Position numbers and translations under genes: made by a program. 64,000 bases of DNA from NCBI GenBank assembly GCA_023957335.1, contig JAMLHC010000001.1:392017-456016 (forward strand), written 5' to 3'. Below the pieces are notes generated by a model that was not told where the DNA came from, made no database searches, and was given only the letters and a program-made list of their open reading frames with translations. This document shows positions 45,801 through 55,325 of this stretch, in pieces. This DNA is from Bacteroidota bacterium. GTDB lineage: Bacteria > Bacteroidota > Bacteroidia > NS11-12g > UBA955. Every line of letters begins with the position of its first letter. Positions within the stretch are counted from its first letter, which is position 1.

Positions 45801-48800
45801 CTTATTTCAAAATATGACAGTACAAGCCCATTTCCGCAAGACACTCTCGGCAATATTGTATATAAATGGGAATTTGGGAACGGCATCTCCAACAATGCGC
45901 TTCCCAATCCGCTTGTGATGTTGAAAGAAGGCATGTACAAAATAAAGCTTAGCGCCACCAATGACATTGGGTGTAAAGACAGTGTAAGCAAAGATATTGT
46001 TGTGATTGGACCTAAAGCCGAATATGAATTCATGTCCGACTCCATTGGCTGTCAACCTTTGGTGATGACTTTCAAAAATAAAAGTACCGGTGCAAGTAAC
46101 TATATATGGCGATATAGGGACAGTAGTGGAAATGTTCTTAATACCGGCTCATTAGCGGACATCAACTTTACATACCCACAATTTGGAAAATATTATCCAT
46201 ACCTGACAGCCCAAGGGACTTATGTCAAGAATGGCGCAACTATCACTTGCTCGAGTGTCTTCCCTGATTCCATGCCCATCCCGTTCCGAGAGATAACAGT
46301 ATTAGAAATTCCCAAACCAGATTTCCAAAATGTTACAAATTGCTTTACTAAAACGACTCAATTTACCAATAAGACATATATAGGAACCTCTACTTTGTCT
46401 TCTGTCAAATGGGATTTTGGCGATGGAAACAGTTCGAAAGACAATGACCCAATTCATCAGTACAACGATACGGGCAGATTTAATGTTACGCTGATTGCAT
46501 TTTCAGCCAATGGCTGTTCAGACACACTTCAACGGATGATTGTTATTTCGCCCACCCCTATTCCTGACTTTATTTTCACAAATGAATGTGCAGGGGTTGC
46601 CATCAAATTTAAGGATACCACCAAAGCCTTTAATGATGTTGTGGTCAAATGGAAATGGAGTTTTGGAGACAGCACTTTTGGCAGTGCAGATATTATCAGC
46701 AAAAGTTATAAAACAGGCGGCACATACAATGTCAAGTTAGTAGTTACCAATATGGCAGGCTGCTCTGACTCGATATCAAAAATGCTAACTGTACACTACA
46801 AACCCACAGTCAATTATACTGTTGCTCATACGTGCTCACGTCAGGACTTGGTTATCAGCAACCTCAGCAGTGTACCCGACACAAACCTGACATATCAATG
46901 GAGTTTTGCCGATGGCTCTTTTGCCACCAATATTAATCCTCTCAAAACCTATCCATCGAACGGAACATATAATATCAAACTGAAAGCTGTGAGCGGATTT
47001 GGTTGTACAGACTCAATTTCCAAAAATATTACGATTAACCCCACTCCGGTAGCAAATTTTAATATTAACAAGGCAACCCAATGTTTTGCAGAACAACAAT
47101 TTATTTATAGCAACACAACATCCATTCCCACCGGTTCATTTTCTTCTTTTTGGGCATTTGGTGACGGCAAAACCGGTAGTACCACCTCGCCCTCGCATAC
47201 TTATGCAGATACAGGAATTTTTAATGTAAAGTTAATCACAACATCCGGATTTGGCTGTGCAGATACGATTTCCAAAAGTGTTACGGTTCAAGCGAATCCT
47301 CTGGCAAGTTTCAGCATAGACAATATACAACAATGTTTGCTTGGTAACAAATTTACCTTTTCGGATATCACAACGGGTACACTTGCCCGTGCATGGCTCA
47401 TCAAAGGAACTACATACACAGACAGTACTTTTCAATATAGCTATACAGATACGGGCTTACATACAATCCGCATGGTTGCATTTTCTGCCAACACGTGCAC
47501 CGACACCACATATCGCACAGTAGAAGTCCTGCCTATGCCCATTGCTAAAATTGGCGTGAACATTCCTGCTCAGTGTGTAAACAATCAAAATTTCTCTTTT
47601 ACTGACCTTACAACACTTGCAAAATACCCAACTTGGACAACAGTATGGGATTTTGGGAACGGCAAGACCGATGTTCTTTCCAACCCCACCACAAGCTATG
47701 ATACAGCAGGATTTTACCTGGTAACGTTAAAAGTGATGTCAAGCAAGGGTTGCGCGGACACAAGCACCTACAAGGTGGAGGTTTACCCAAAGCCTAATCC
47801 TGAATTCACAATCAATGATGATGAACAATGTCAGTTGAACAACCTTTTTGTATTTACCAATCAAAGTGCGGTTGCCAAAGGCTCTCTGAACTATAAGTGG
47901 AGTTTTGGAGACGGAAATAGCAGCATCCTGACAAATCCCAAACATATCTATACAATTGCCGGTAAACCCAACATTAAGCTTATTACAACGTCAACCCTTG
48001 GCTGTGTGGATTCTGTTTCTCATTCGGTTACACTGCGGGCAAAACCTTCTGCTGCCATTGCAGTTAACAAAGCACAACAATGTGTCAACCCGAACCTATT
48101 TGTGTTCAACAGTAAGAGCAAAAGCAACGAAGGCAGTTTTGTTTCCTATGAGTGGAATATTCCGGCACAATCTGTAAACAGTTTGCAAGCAAATGATACG
48201 TTTTCGTTTTCATTCCCAACTCATGGCATATTTAACATAAATCTTTATGCAACCACTAATTTCGGTTGTGCAGATTCAGTGCAAACGCAGGTGGAGGTAT
48301 ATCCAAAACCAGAAGCATTATTTTCTATCAATGATTCTACCCAATGTGTAAACAATCAGTTATTTGCATTCAATAATGCGTCCTCCATCCCTTATGGCGC
48401 GCTGAGCTATCAATGGACATTTGGAGATGGCAAAGGCTCAACCGCAATTCACCCGACTCATAATTACAGCAGCCCCGACACATTTTTTGTCAAGCTGATT
48501 GCAACATCGGGTAACGGATGTAAAGATACCACAGGAACTCCCGTGATTGTATATCCAAAACCGTTCGTAGATTTCAGCATCAATGATTCAGGGCAATGTC
48601 TGACAGGGAATTTATATGAGTTGAGCAATTTGAGTTCTATTTCATACGGCTCTCTCACCTATTTTTGGGATTTGGGCAATGGAGAAACTTCTACTCAGAA
48701 AGACACTCAAATCAGCTATCCTGCTTATGGCAGCTATAAAATACTGCTCAAATCGACTTCCAATTTCGGATGTATTGATACCCTATCGCGTTTAGTCAAA

Positions 48801-50279
48801 GTGTATCCCAAGCCTACACCTGACTTTGCCGTCAATCAGGACAAGCAATGCCTTAATGAGAATCAATACAAATTCTCAACCTTGTCAAATATTGCTTACG
48901 GTTCGCTCAGTTATCAGTGGCTCTTTGGCGATGGGGCTATTGACAATGGTGACACGACTTATCACAAATACAGCAACTTTGGACCCTTCACCGTCAAAAT
49001 GATTTCTACTTCCAATTTTGGTTGCATTGACTCGAGCACAAAAGAAATCAGGGTTTGGGCTAATCCAAAAAGTGCTTTTGCAGCCAACAATGCTGCACAG
49101 TGTATCAACACTCAAAACTTTGCATTTATCAACCAATCCCAAATCAATCAAGGCACAATAACATCTCAAACTTGGAATTTCGGCAATAACAATTTCAGTA
49201 TTCTACAGAATCCTTCACAATATTTTGAAAGCAGCGGCAGGTTCAGAATAAGTCTTATTTCATACTCTGACAGCGGTTGTTTGGACTCCGTTATTCATTT
49301 TGTTGATGTGTATCCCAAACCCAAAGCCGCCTTTGACATCAATGACACTTCACAATGTTTGTACAGCAATCACTTTGAATTTACCGGCAAGTCAACGGAC
49401 ACACTCAATCTCATTGATTACCGCTGGCTAATTGATAGGGTCGGATATGCTAATTCGCTCAATACCTCATTTAAGTTCAATAAAATAGGATTTCACCCAA
49501 TTGAATACAGGGTGATTTCTGAATTGGGATGTGCAGATACCGCCATCAGAGAGGTATTTGTTAAACCCATGCCTGATCCAAGTTTTGAGAAACTCAATAT
49601 TTATTATTGCAACAACCAAGGTCCGTTTTCATTCACACCCACCACACCTGGCGGCACATTTTACGGCAAAAACATAGAAACCAATCTTTATTATCCGCAA
49701 ATCCTATGGCGAGACACAGTAGAATACAAAGTTACAGTAGATGGCTGCCTTGATTCAAGTTTACAAATCACACAGGTTTACCCTGCACCAAGTGTTTTTC
49801 TTGGTTCAGACACCATGCTTTGCAAATATGAATCTTTGGAATTTGATGTAAGTTTCTGGAACAGCACTTATGAATGGCAAGACAGGAATAAAGAAGCTAA
49901 ATATCAAGTCAAACGTCCCGGATTGTATAAAGTTACAGTCAGCAATTTCTGTGGTTCTGCCACAGACTCAATCTATATAGAATACGGAGAATACAACTGT
50001 CGAATGTACCTGCCCACTGCTTTCAGTCCGAACAGAGACGGGCTAAACGACTACTATAACCCAATCACCTACGATGTCGAACAATATCATATTCAGATTT
50101 TTAATCGTTGGGGGCAAATGGTGTATGACGGCAATCAGAATGACAAAGGTTGGGATGGAACCTATATGGGCACCCCTTGTGAAATCGGGATGTATATAGT
50201 GCAGGTTTCTTATTCGTACAAGTTCAAAACTGAATTCCGAAATCTAACTGAAAGTGCTGCCTTGTATTTGATGAAATAA
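42861..50279 (+). CDS. Giant PKD-repeat surface protein with gliding-motility-associated C-terminal domain
   Basis: A 2472-residue exported protein. A signal peptide (1-25, ending SSFG) is followed by more than 20 PKD-type repeats recognised by blocks such as WNFGDGS, YKWEFGNG and VKWDFGDGN followed by a GxYxVxL strand. The C-terminal 90 residues form a CHU_C type B T9SS domain: YLPTAFSPNRDGLNDYYNP, then IFNRWGQMVYDG, WDGTYMG and GMYIVQVSY. It would be secreted by the type IX system and bound to the surface, probably as an adhesin or a polymer-binding stalk. Repeats in the last third are regular (see repeat entry). Confidence 0.93.
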   Translation: MRPTKSILSLCVSTILMMFAQSSFGQCIAAFSVTPKVCDKDTVSFGFTGSGKHFDWDFDNPASGIRNTDTLKNPKHLFTSFGVYNVRLIVSDSACSDTLIKQVRVLEKPMVSFSFLNNCKNLITDFNAYTSIDTADSAKQIYWFANNSLMDSGAFISHSFTDTGQVKISAHIVTVEGCSDSFEKTITVYPTPEIQSDKSSSCIEQDLNFSLKAGLVPSVKYKWNFGDGSISSQAAPKYQYTKGGIYSVTLLMTYADSSTCLTGGDSLTISNKPNTNFKLLTDSIQCFQGNQFCFEFVGREKNLSYRSVIFGDGNQNNVFSLTDTTLCYSYNDTTGGIYSVTYEAIDSNGCSNTTTIDSMIELHPKIRLGFYHNNTFGCFSTAVSFTNTSNTTPPRITKFKWDFGDSTYDSTAWSPGHTYTDNGIFSVSLQVEDDKGCQVSTTYNNIIQNVNYNVDAYLDSVVSFCRSDNKLFYKQTPITGGSINWFWTDADTSYTWSVSKHYYNPGTYYPRVHISVYGCVKDTVFDTITIVGPRALASNIINRYQCQIKDTIYFTNSSLYDFNKSRSTFWDFGDSYAPACTSNLAQGINVGLNCRYSTDSVLTKHFYTPGKEQCYYTKLVVSDTVLGCADSTYIALPLMPPKADIDLSILPPRAGMSLNHSRSCLSEDDDKINVLVLNLNQTQPACTRQRWWVMWDSLGARQSGSFDSHWESYADSHYYTFANKPADPNGFVTIGLIIENGRDSNNNVCRDTAWYHDFLQFEMFDPDFDSDYDSTVQYCKGTEFTFRLKDTIQNSLSQVRWDWDDGTVDLLTSGNLTAPIKHKFKSSKWYNITVTVWTDSGCVATHTKRIKVGYYTDFSLIDPNNGGAFCKNDPIQLIPEIQYINGFNYPWNDSSRIKSGKEKIRWNMGDGQGYQDLGLPPFSYSYSKGGIYNVSIAVEDSAGCLDTITKVNAVTIKHIQTKIETNLDSFVCAQAIQFNSLISKYDSTSPFPQDTLGNIVYKWEFGNGISNNALPNPLVMLKEGMYKIKLSATNDIGCKDSVSKDIVVIGPKAEYEFMSDSIGCQPLVMTFKNKSTGASNYIWRYRDSSGNVLNTGSLADINFTYPQFGKYYPYLTAQGTYVKNGATITCSSVFPDSMPIPFREITVLEIPKPDFQNVTNCFTKTTQFTNKTYIGTSTLSSVKWDFGDGNSSKDNDPIHQYNDTGRFNVTLIAFSANGCSDTLQRMIVISPTPIPDFIFTNECAGVAIKFKDTTKAFNDVVVKWKWSFGDSTFGSADIISKSYKTGGTYNVKLVVTNMAGCSDSISKMLTVHYKPTVNYTVAHTCSRQDLVISNLSSVPDTNLTYQWSFADGSFATNINPLKTYPSNGTYNIKLKAVSGFGCTDSISKNITINPTPVANFNINKATQCFAEQQFIYSNTTSIPTGSFSSFWAFGDGKTGSTTSPSHTYADTGIFNVKLITTSGFGCADTISKSVTVQANPLASFSIDNIQQCLLGNKFTFSDITTGTLARAWLIKGTTYTDSTFQYSYTDTGLHTIRMVAFSANTCTDTTYRTVEVLPMPIAKIGVNIPAQCVNNQNFSFTDLTTLAKYPTWTTVWDFGNGKTDVLSNPTTSYDTAGFYLVTLKVMSSKGCADTSTYKVEVYPKPNPEFTINDDEQCQLNNLFVFTNQSAVAKGSLNYKWSFGDGNSSILTNPKHIYTIAGKPNIKLITTSTLGCVDSVSHSVTLRAKPSAAIAVNKAQQCVNPNLFVFNSKSKSNEGSFVSYEWNIPAQSVNSLQANDTFSFSFPTHGIFNINLYATTNFGCADSVQTQVEVYPKPEALFSINDSTQCVNNQLFAFNNASSIPYGALSYQWTFGDGKGSTAIHPTHNYSSPDTFFVKLIATSGNGCKDTTGTPVIVYPKPFVDFSINDSGQCLTGNLYELSNLSSISYGSLTYFWDLGNGETSTQKDTQISYPAYGSYKILLKSTSNFGCIDTLSRLVKVYPKPTPDFAVNQDKQCLNENQYKFSTLSNIAYGSLSYQWLFGDGAIDNGDTTYHKYSNFGPFTVKMISTSNFGCIDSSTKEIRVWANPKSAFAANNAAQCINTQNFAFINQSQINQGTITSQTWNFGNNNFSILQNPSQYFESSGRFRISLISYSDSGCLDSVIHFVDVYPKPKAAFDINDTSQCLYSNHFEFTGKSTDTLNLIDYRWLIDRVGYANSLNTSFKFNKIGFHPIEYRVISELGCADTAIREVFVKPMPDPSFEKLNIYYCNNQGPFSFTPTTPGGTFYGKNIETNLYYPQILWRDTVEYKVTVDGCLDSSLQITQVYPAPSVFLGSDTMLCKYESLEFDVSFWNSTYEWQDRNKEAKYQVKRPGLYKVTVSNFCGSATDSIYIEYGEYNCRMYLPTAFSPNRDGLNDYYNPITYDVEQYHIQIFNRWGQMVYDGNQNDKGWDGTYMGTPCEIGMYIVQVSYSYKFKTEFRNLTESAALYLMK
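47050..49560 (+). repeat. Ten tandem cysteine-bearing PKD units inside the adhesin
   Basis: Residues about 1397-2233 consist of ten units of roughly 80-90 residues. Each has a Gln-Cys near its start (TQCFAEQQF, QQCLLGNKF, AQCVNNQNF, EQCQLNNLF and so on) and a Cys near its end in a GCxDT/S or TCTDT context. The two cysteines per unit could form one disulfide each. Shared sequence such as YPKP linkers between units suggests expansion by unequal recombination. Confidence 0.75.
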
Positions 50280-50339
50280 CACGAGTTATAAGCGATTCAA
50301 CATCTCTATTGACTTTGTAATTGCCTCAAGTCTATTTAG

Positions 50340-52655
50340 CTAAAACTGAGCATTGATGCTGAGAGAAGGCAGAATGGGGAGTTGATCCACCCTGGTAAAA
50401 TTGGTTCTGTCAAAATAGAATACATTACTTCTATTGTAAACATTAGTAAGTGAAAATACAGTCCATACTTTTGCATTTTTAGTTTTAAGCAAAATCTTCT
50501 CGGCAGAAAAGTCTAATCTGTGATAATACGGGAGTCTTCCGCCATTCAAAGGACCGTATAGAATACCTAAAGAACCATTGTCGGTCAAATAATCTGAGCC
50601 GATTCCTTGAGACTGAAAATCCAGTTTTTCATAATAACCTGTTGATTGTGTAAAAGGAAAGCCTGAGCCTAAGCTCCATCGCAAGTTAATATTCCAAGTT
50701 TTTTTCTTATCGGGAGTATAGGCTACTAAAGTATTTACATTGTGCCTTCTGTCCCAGTGTGTTGGATAAGAGATAATGCCGTCAAATCTGTTCACCCAAG
50801 TAAGCGAATACACCGCCCAGACATAAACTTTTTTATCTTCGTATTTGAACGTAAAATCACCACCATAAGCGTTGCCTGATTCGATGATAAAATCTTTTTT
50901 CTCACGATCCGGCTTATCCGCATAAGAAGGTATATCATCAAAAAGTTTATCTCTGTTAATATTGGTTAATTGCGGAAATCCTTTATAAAAACCCTCTATG
51001 TTTAATTCAACCTTATCAGACAATTCAAACTCAAATCCTGACACGACATGCCATGATTTTTGCAAGCGAGATGTTACAGGTTGACCATTGAACTCAGACG
51101 GCAGATTGTTAGGACCGGACAAAAAACCATAGAACAGATTGACTACATCCCTATCTGAAATTGCACTCATAAGATTTTGCGAATACATGCCTGCAGCCCC
51201 CTTGAATCTGACTTTGCGTGAAATATTATACTTAGCAGACACCCGAGGTTCGATAGTACGATTACCCAAAGAAGCATACTCCTGAAAACGCAAGCCGGCA
51301 TCCAACAAAAACCTATATCTTATATACTTATAAAGTACAAAACCTGCAATTTCGGTATTGATATTCTCTTGTGTAATTTTCCTACCATTCGTGTTATAAA
51401 GTTCAAAGTCTGTATTAAAACCGTTTACCTCTAATCCATATCTAAACTCATCACGTTTAATATAAGACGTAAAATTGACTCCCAGATTAAATCCGCTTAT
51501 TCCGCTCTGACGTGGTTTACCATCAAACTCTTCTTGTTTCATCATATAGTCGGAATATGCCACAAAACCATCAATCTTAGTTTTGCTTGATTCGGGTATA
51601 AATACGAACCTGCTTCCAAACCCGTTTGAGACCCAGTGATAATTGGTACTTTGGGGAAAATTTACCTTGTCATCAAAGCGAAACCCAAACAATTTGAGAC
51701 TACTGCCATTGGGCGAGTGGAAAGATGTTTTGGCGTATATATCTGTGAAGTTGTAAGGTAATTTATCCGGATTGGCATAGGAATAGAAAATCGGAGCACT
51801 CTGTTCCAAATATGATTTCTTGATAGATATCATATAAGAACTGCTTCCGGAACCTTGTTCAAAAGGTTTGAGCGGACCTTCAAAAGAAAGTTTAGAAAGA
51901 AAAGGTCCCAAGTTCACACTGCCTCCATGGCGTGTTTTGCTTCCATCTCTGGTTTTTATATCAACGATAGCAGAGATTCTATCCCCGTATTCCGCTCCAA
52001 AACCAGCAGAATAAACATCTGCTGTCTGAATCATATCTGCATCAAACACAGAAAAAAGTCCGATAGAATGAAAAGGATTGTATATTGTCATTCCGTCCAG
52101 CAAAACTTTGTTCATCACCGGAGAACCTCCCCTAATATAGAGTTGTCCACCTTGATCTCCCGTAAAAATAACTCCCGGCAGGATTTGAAGATATTGTGCA
52201 ATGTCAGGTGCTCCTCCCATGGATGGCAAACGCTTAATATCTTTGGCATCAATGGTAACTTTGGATACTGTCGGGTCTATACTTCGATCATTCTTCTTTC
52301 CTTTGACCTCTGCCGTATTAAGTGTTTCAGATTTTGAAGTAAGAAATATATTATGCATGGTGGTCTGACCGGGTTTAATCTGCACGGTGTATATTGCAGA
52401 ATCATAACCAACATAAGTACAAACCATCGTATAGGTTCCGGCTTTCAAATCATTAATAGTATAAAAGCCATCAAAATCAGATGCAGCGCCTCTGCCCTCC
52501 TCAACCAAATAAATATTTGCCGAAATAATGGCATCACCTTTAGCCCCGTCCCGTACTACTCCTTTGACTTCACCTTTTTCTTGTCCGAATACCGCGTGTG
52601 CAATAAAAACAAATGAGAAAAGAACAAGGTGCTTGAGTATAAATTTACCTATCAT
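50340..52655 (-). CDS. TonB-dependent receptor with carboxypeptidase-regulatory domain
   Basis: A 771-residue outer membrane receptor. After the signal peptide (1-24, ending AVFG) comes a CarboxypepD_reg-like domain (about 28-110, GVVRDGAKGDAIISANIYL). A plug domain follows (about 125-235, with LPSMGGAPDIAQYLQILPGV and YIRGGSPVMNKVLLDG). The rest is a 22-strand-type barrel. The family takes up substrates using TonB energy; the substrate cannot be told and no SusD-like partner is present. It is convergent with the adhesin gene. Confidence 0.92.
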   Translation of the reverse strand: MIGKFILKHLVLFSFVFIAHAVFGQEKGEVKGVVRDGAKGDAIISANIYLVEEGRGAASDFDGFYTINDLKAGTYTMVCTYVGYDSAIYTVQIKPGQTTMHNIFLTSKSETLNTAEVKGKKNDRSIDPTVSKVTIDAKDIKRLPSMGGAPDIAQYLQILPGVIFTGDQGGQLYIRGGSPVMNKVLLDGMTIYNPFHSIGLFSVFDADMIQTADVYSAGFGAEYGDRISAIVDIKTRDGSKTRHGGSVNLGPFLSKLSFEGPLKPFEQGSGSSSYMISIKKSYLEQSAPIFYSYANPDKLPYNFTDIYAKTSFHSPNGSSLKLFGFRFDDKVNFPQSTNYHWVSNGFGSRFVFIPESSKTKIDGFVAYSDYMMKQEEFDGKPRQSGISGFNLGVNFTSYIKRDEFRYGLEVNGFNTDFELYNTNGRKITQENINTEIAGFVLYKYIRYRFLLDAGLRFQEYASLGNRTIEPRVSAKYNISRKVRFKGAAGMYSQNLMSAISDRDVVNLFYGFLSGPNNLPSEFNGQPVTSRLQKSWHVVSGFEFELSDKVELNIEGFYKGFPQLTNINRDKLFDDIPSYADKPDREKKDFIIESGNAYGGDFTFKYEDKKVYVWAVYSLTWVNRFDGIISYPTHWDRRHNVNTLVAYTPDKKKTWNINLRWSLGSGFPFTQSTGYYEKLDFQSQGIGSDYLTDNGSLGILYGPLNGGRLPYYHRLDFSAEKILLKTKNAKVWTVFSLTNVYNRSNVFYFDRTNFTRVDQLPILPSLSINAQF

Positions 52656-53031
52656 AAAATGAAGATGCGAAACAACAATAAAAAAGTGATTTTAATCCTA
52701 CTACACAATATATAATTGAGGAAAGAGCCTTTTTCAACCATCAATTCTCCTTTTGTTTAACACAAAAAACAAACTCTATAGATTGCTCATAAGAAATTAA
52801 TTTTTCAAATACCCACAAATACAATACAAACGGTGGATTATTGCTGTTTGAATTATCTAAAATCCTTGTACATTTGCCACCGTATAGAAGGAAAAACCTG
52901 AATTAGACATCATGTTTTTAATCGTAAATCAAAATCAAACAGATATACACTTGGTATTGAAACACATCAAAGAAACCACAACCTCTCTATTCACTTCTTA
53001 AATCAACAAAAATTAAAATCATCTTAAAGTA
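52656..53031. other. 376-base gap between divergent genes
   Basis: The gap contains a well-formed promoter (52847-52876) and a possible 29-codon frame (52912-53001; MFLIVNQNQTDIHLVLKHIK and nine more). The promoter leaves a leader of about 150 bases before the gene at 53032. The small frame could be a leader peptide; evidence is only position. Confidence 0.4.
52847..52876 (+). promoter_or_regulatory. Promoter of the glutamate synthase-like gene
   Basis: TTTG (52847-52850) and TACATTTG (52869-52876) are both exact matches to the Bacteroidota -33 and -7 elements, spaced by 18 bases. Confidence 0.6.
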
Positions 53032-54645
53032 ATGCGAAAAAAATTTGTATATATTTCCACAGCCACATTAATCATCACCTTTGGATTATCATGGTATTTA
53101 AGCCATAATTGGTATGTATTATTTGCTATTTTATTGATTTTCACCATCATGGGCTATCAGGATATGATTCAAACCAAACACGCCATCCGCAGGAATTTTC
53201 CGTTGTTAGGGAGATTGCGTTATTTGATGGAAGACTTGCGTCCAAAACTCTACCAATACTTTATAGAGTCAGACATTAACGGTCATCCATTTCACAGAGT
53301 GGACAGGTCAACAATTTACCAACGTTCTAAAAAAACGCTTCAAACCATTCCTTTTGGGACTCAATTAGATGTGTATGCGGAGGGATATGAATGGATGTGT
53401 CATTCCATAGCACCCAAAGCTTTTGAAACATTGAATCATGACCCCCGCGTAATGATAGGCAACAAAGACTGCAAACAGCCTTACTCCGCGAGTATTTTAA
53501 ACGTTTCCGCCATGAGTTATGGAGCATTAAGTGCCAAAGCAGTTGAAGCCATGAATGGAGGTGCTAAATTAGGAAGGTTTGCACAAAACACCGGTGAAGG
53601 AGGCATAAGTCCTTATCATCTTAAACAAGGAGGAGATTTGATTTGGCAAGTAGGGACAGGGTATTTCGGTTGCAGAGATCAACAAGGCAATTTCAACCCT
53701 GAACTTTTTGCAGAGAAAGCAAAACTTCCTCAGGTTAAAATGATTGAGCTTAAACTCTCTCAGGGTGCAAAACCGGGTCATGGCGGCATTCTGCCCGCAA
53801 TCAAAAACACAGAAGAAATAGCGGCAATTCGCCATGTAAAACCTCATACCAAAATTGCTTCTCCACCTTTCCATTCCGCATTTAACACCCCTTACGAAAT
53901 GGTTCAATTTATTGGAAAATTAAGAGAATTAGCAGAAGGCAAACCGATTGGATTCAAGATTTGTATAGGACACAAAAACGAGTTTATTGCTATCTGCAAA
54001 GCCATGATTGAACTTGATATCTACCCTGATTTTATTACAGTAGATGGAGGAGAAGGTGGCACCGGTGCTGCTCCACAGGAATTTTCAAATTATATAGGAG
54101 CACCACTCATTGACGGGCTCGATTTTGTACACAACATCCTTACAGGATTAGGAATTCGCAAGCACATTAAGTTGGTTGCATCAGGTAAAATTACCACTGG
54201 ATTTCATATTGCGAGAGCAATGGCATTGGGTGCAGACATGTGTAACTCAGCCAGAGGAATGATGATTGCCATAGGATGTATCCAATCACTTCTTTGCAAC
54301 ACAAATACATGTCCTACCGGAATTACAACTCATGATCCACAATTAACAGCAGGATTGGATGTAGCAGACAAAAAAATTCGTATGGCGAATTACCATGAGG
54401 AAGTAATCAAAGCTTTTGTAGAAATATTAGGAGCGTCCGGACTGGATGAGGCAAAAAATATTACACGCTCTCATATATACAGACGTATTTCTCTCAACGA
54501 AATGCTGACCTATGAAGAGATTTTCCCTTCAATCAAAGTTGGCTCAATGGCTGAAGGCAATATTCCCGATAAATACAAGTTGGATTTTGCCTATGCTGAT
54601 ATCCATCACTGGGGCATGACTATAAGTGCCAATGCACAATACTAA
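53032..54645 (+). CDS. FMN-binding glutamate synthase family protein
   Basis: A 537-residue protein related to the FMN/Fe-S synthase domain of glutamate synthase (GltB), without the N-terminal glutaminase domain. Two hydrophobic segments (about 5-42) anchor the N-terminus, unlike classical GltB. The FMN-binding barrel shows NTGEGGISPYH, LKLSQGAKPGHGG and VDGGEGGTGAAP; cysteines in a CNTNTCPTGI block suit a [3Fe-4S] cluster. Such stand-alone proteins are common in this phylum and their true reaction is unproven; ferredoxin-dependent glutamate synthesis is one possibility. A strong promoter precedes it and a terminator follows. Confidence 0.85.
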   Translation: MRKKFVYISTATLIITFGLSWYLSHNWYVLFAILLIFTIMGYQDMIQTKHAIRRNFPLLGRLRYLMEDLRPKLYQYFIESDINGHPFHRVDRSTIYQRSKKTLQTIPFGTQLDVYAEGYEWMCHSIAPKAFETLNHDPRVMIGNKDCKQPYSASILNVSAMSYGALSAKAVEAMNGGAKLGRFAQNTGEGGISPYHLKQGGDLIWQVGTGYFGCRDQQGNFNPELFAEKAKLPQVKMIELKLSQGAKPGHGGILPAIKNTEEIAAIRHVKPHTKIASPPFHSAFNTPYEMVQFIGKLRELAEGKPIGFKICIGHKNEFIAICKAMIELDIYPDFITVDGGEGGTGAAPQEFSNYIGAPLIDGLDFVHNILTGLGIRKHIKLVASGKITTGFHIARAMALGADMCNSARGMMIAIGCIQSLLCNTNTCPTGITTHDPQLTAGLDVADKKIRMANYHEEVIKAFVEILGASGLDEAKNITRSHIYRRISLNEMLTYEEIFPSIKVGSMAEGNIPDKYKLDFAYADIHHWGMTISANAQY

Positions 54646-54666
54646 TTTGCAACTCATCTCATTAGG

Positions 54667-54697
54667 AAAAAGACAGAAAAAAATCTGTCTTTTTTTT
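54667..54697 (+). terminator. Rho-independent terminator after the glutamate synthase-like gene
   Basis: AAAAGACAG and CTGTCTTTT form a stem around an A-rich 8-base loop and continue into a run of T residues, 21 bases after the stop codon. The A-run on the left suggests it also ends the convergent rnhB transcript. Confidence 0.85.
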
Positions 54698-54731
54698 GTT
54701 ATAGGCTTTTCATTTCAAACCTATGTCTGCG

Positions 54732-55325
54732 TCAAAAATTGAGTTTAGTCTGAGATGGCAATAATGTAAAAGACTTTCTGTGTTCACCACAAGCTCCATG
54801 TACTGCAATTGCTTGTCGGTGTTGGGCTGTAGGATAGCCTTTGTTGCTGTCCCAACCGTAATGCGGAAATTGTTGATGAACTTGCTGCATAAATTCATCT
54901 CTATGAGTTTTGGCAAGAATAGACGCTGCTGCAATATTCATAAAACGTCCGTCTCCTTTAATATGTGTAGCAAAAGCAATATCTCTCCAAGGTTTAAATC
55001 TATTTCCATCCACAGATACAAACCCCGGCACTATTGACAAGCCATCCAATGCTTTATGCATAGCGGCAACCGATGCCCAGAGTATGTTGAGTGTGTCAAT
55101 TTCCTCAGGCGAACATTGCGCCACAGACCAAATGGCTTTTTCTTCAATTTCAGTTCTCAATAAATCTCGTTGTTTCTCCGACAACTGCTTGGAATCGTTT
55201 AGCCCCAAAATGCTAACCCCCTTTGGTATAATCACAGCAGCAGCAAAGACGGGTCCTGCCAAACAACCGCGACCGGCTTCATCGCATCCGGCTTCAAATT
55301 TCTGACGACTAAACTGTCTTTCCAT
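54732..55325 (-). CDS. rnhB: Ribonuclease HII
   Basis: A 197-residue nuclease that removes ribonucleotides and RNA primers from DNA. The start motif CDEAGRGCLAGPV (Asp15, Glu16) gives the first two acidic catalytic residues; later blocks are LGLNDSKQLSEKQR, VDGNRF and KGDGRFMNIAAASILAKTHRD. The C-terminal segment YGWDSNKGYPT is also typical. Its start overlaps the glycosyltransferase stop by one base (TAATG), so it is the second gene of a two-gene unit. Confidence 0.95.
   Translation of the reverse strand: MERQFSRQKFEAGCDEAGRGCLAGPVFAAAVIIPKGVSILGLNDSKQLSEKQRDLLRTEIEEKAIWSVAQCSPEEIDTLNILWASVAAMHKALDGLSIVPGFVSVDGNRFKPWRDIAFATHIKGDGRFMNIAAASILAKTHRDEFMQQVHQQFPHYGWDSNKGYPTAQHRQAIAVHGACGEHRKSFTLLPSQTKLNF

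Noticed and set aside
54732-55305. Plus-strand frames opposite rnhB
   Set aside because: They are antisense to a complete, well-conserved RNase HII gene.
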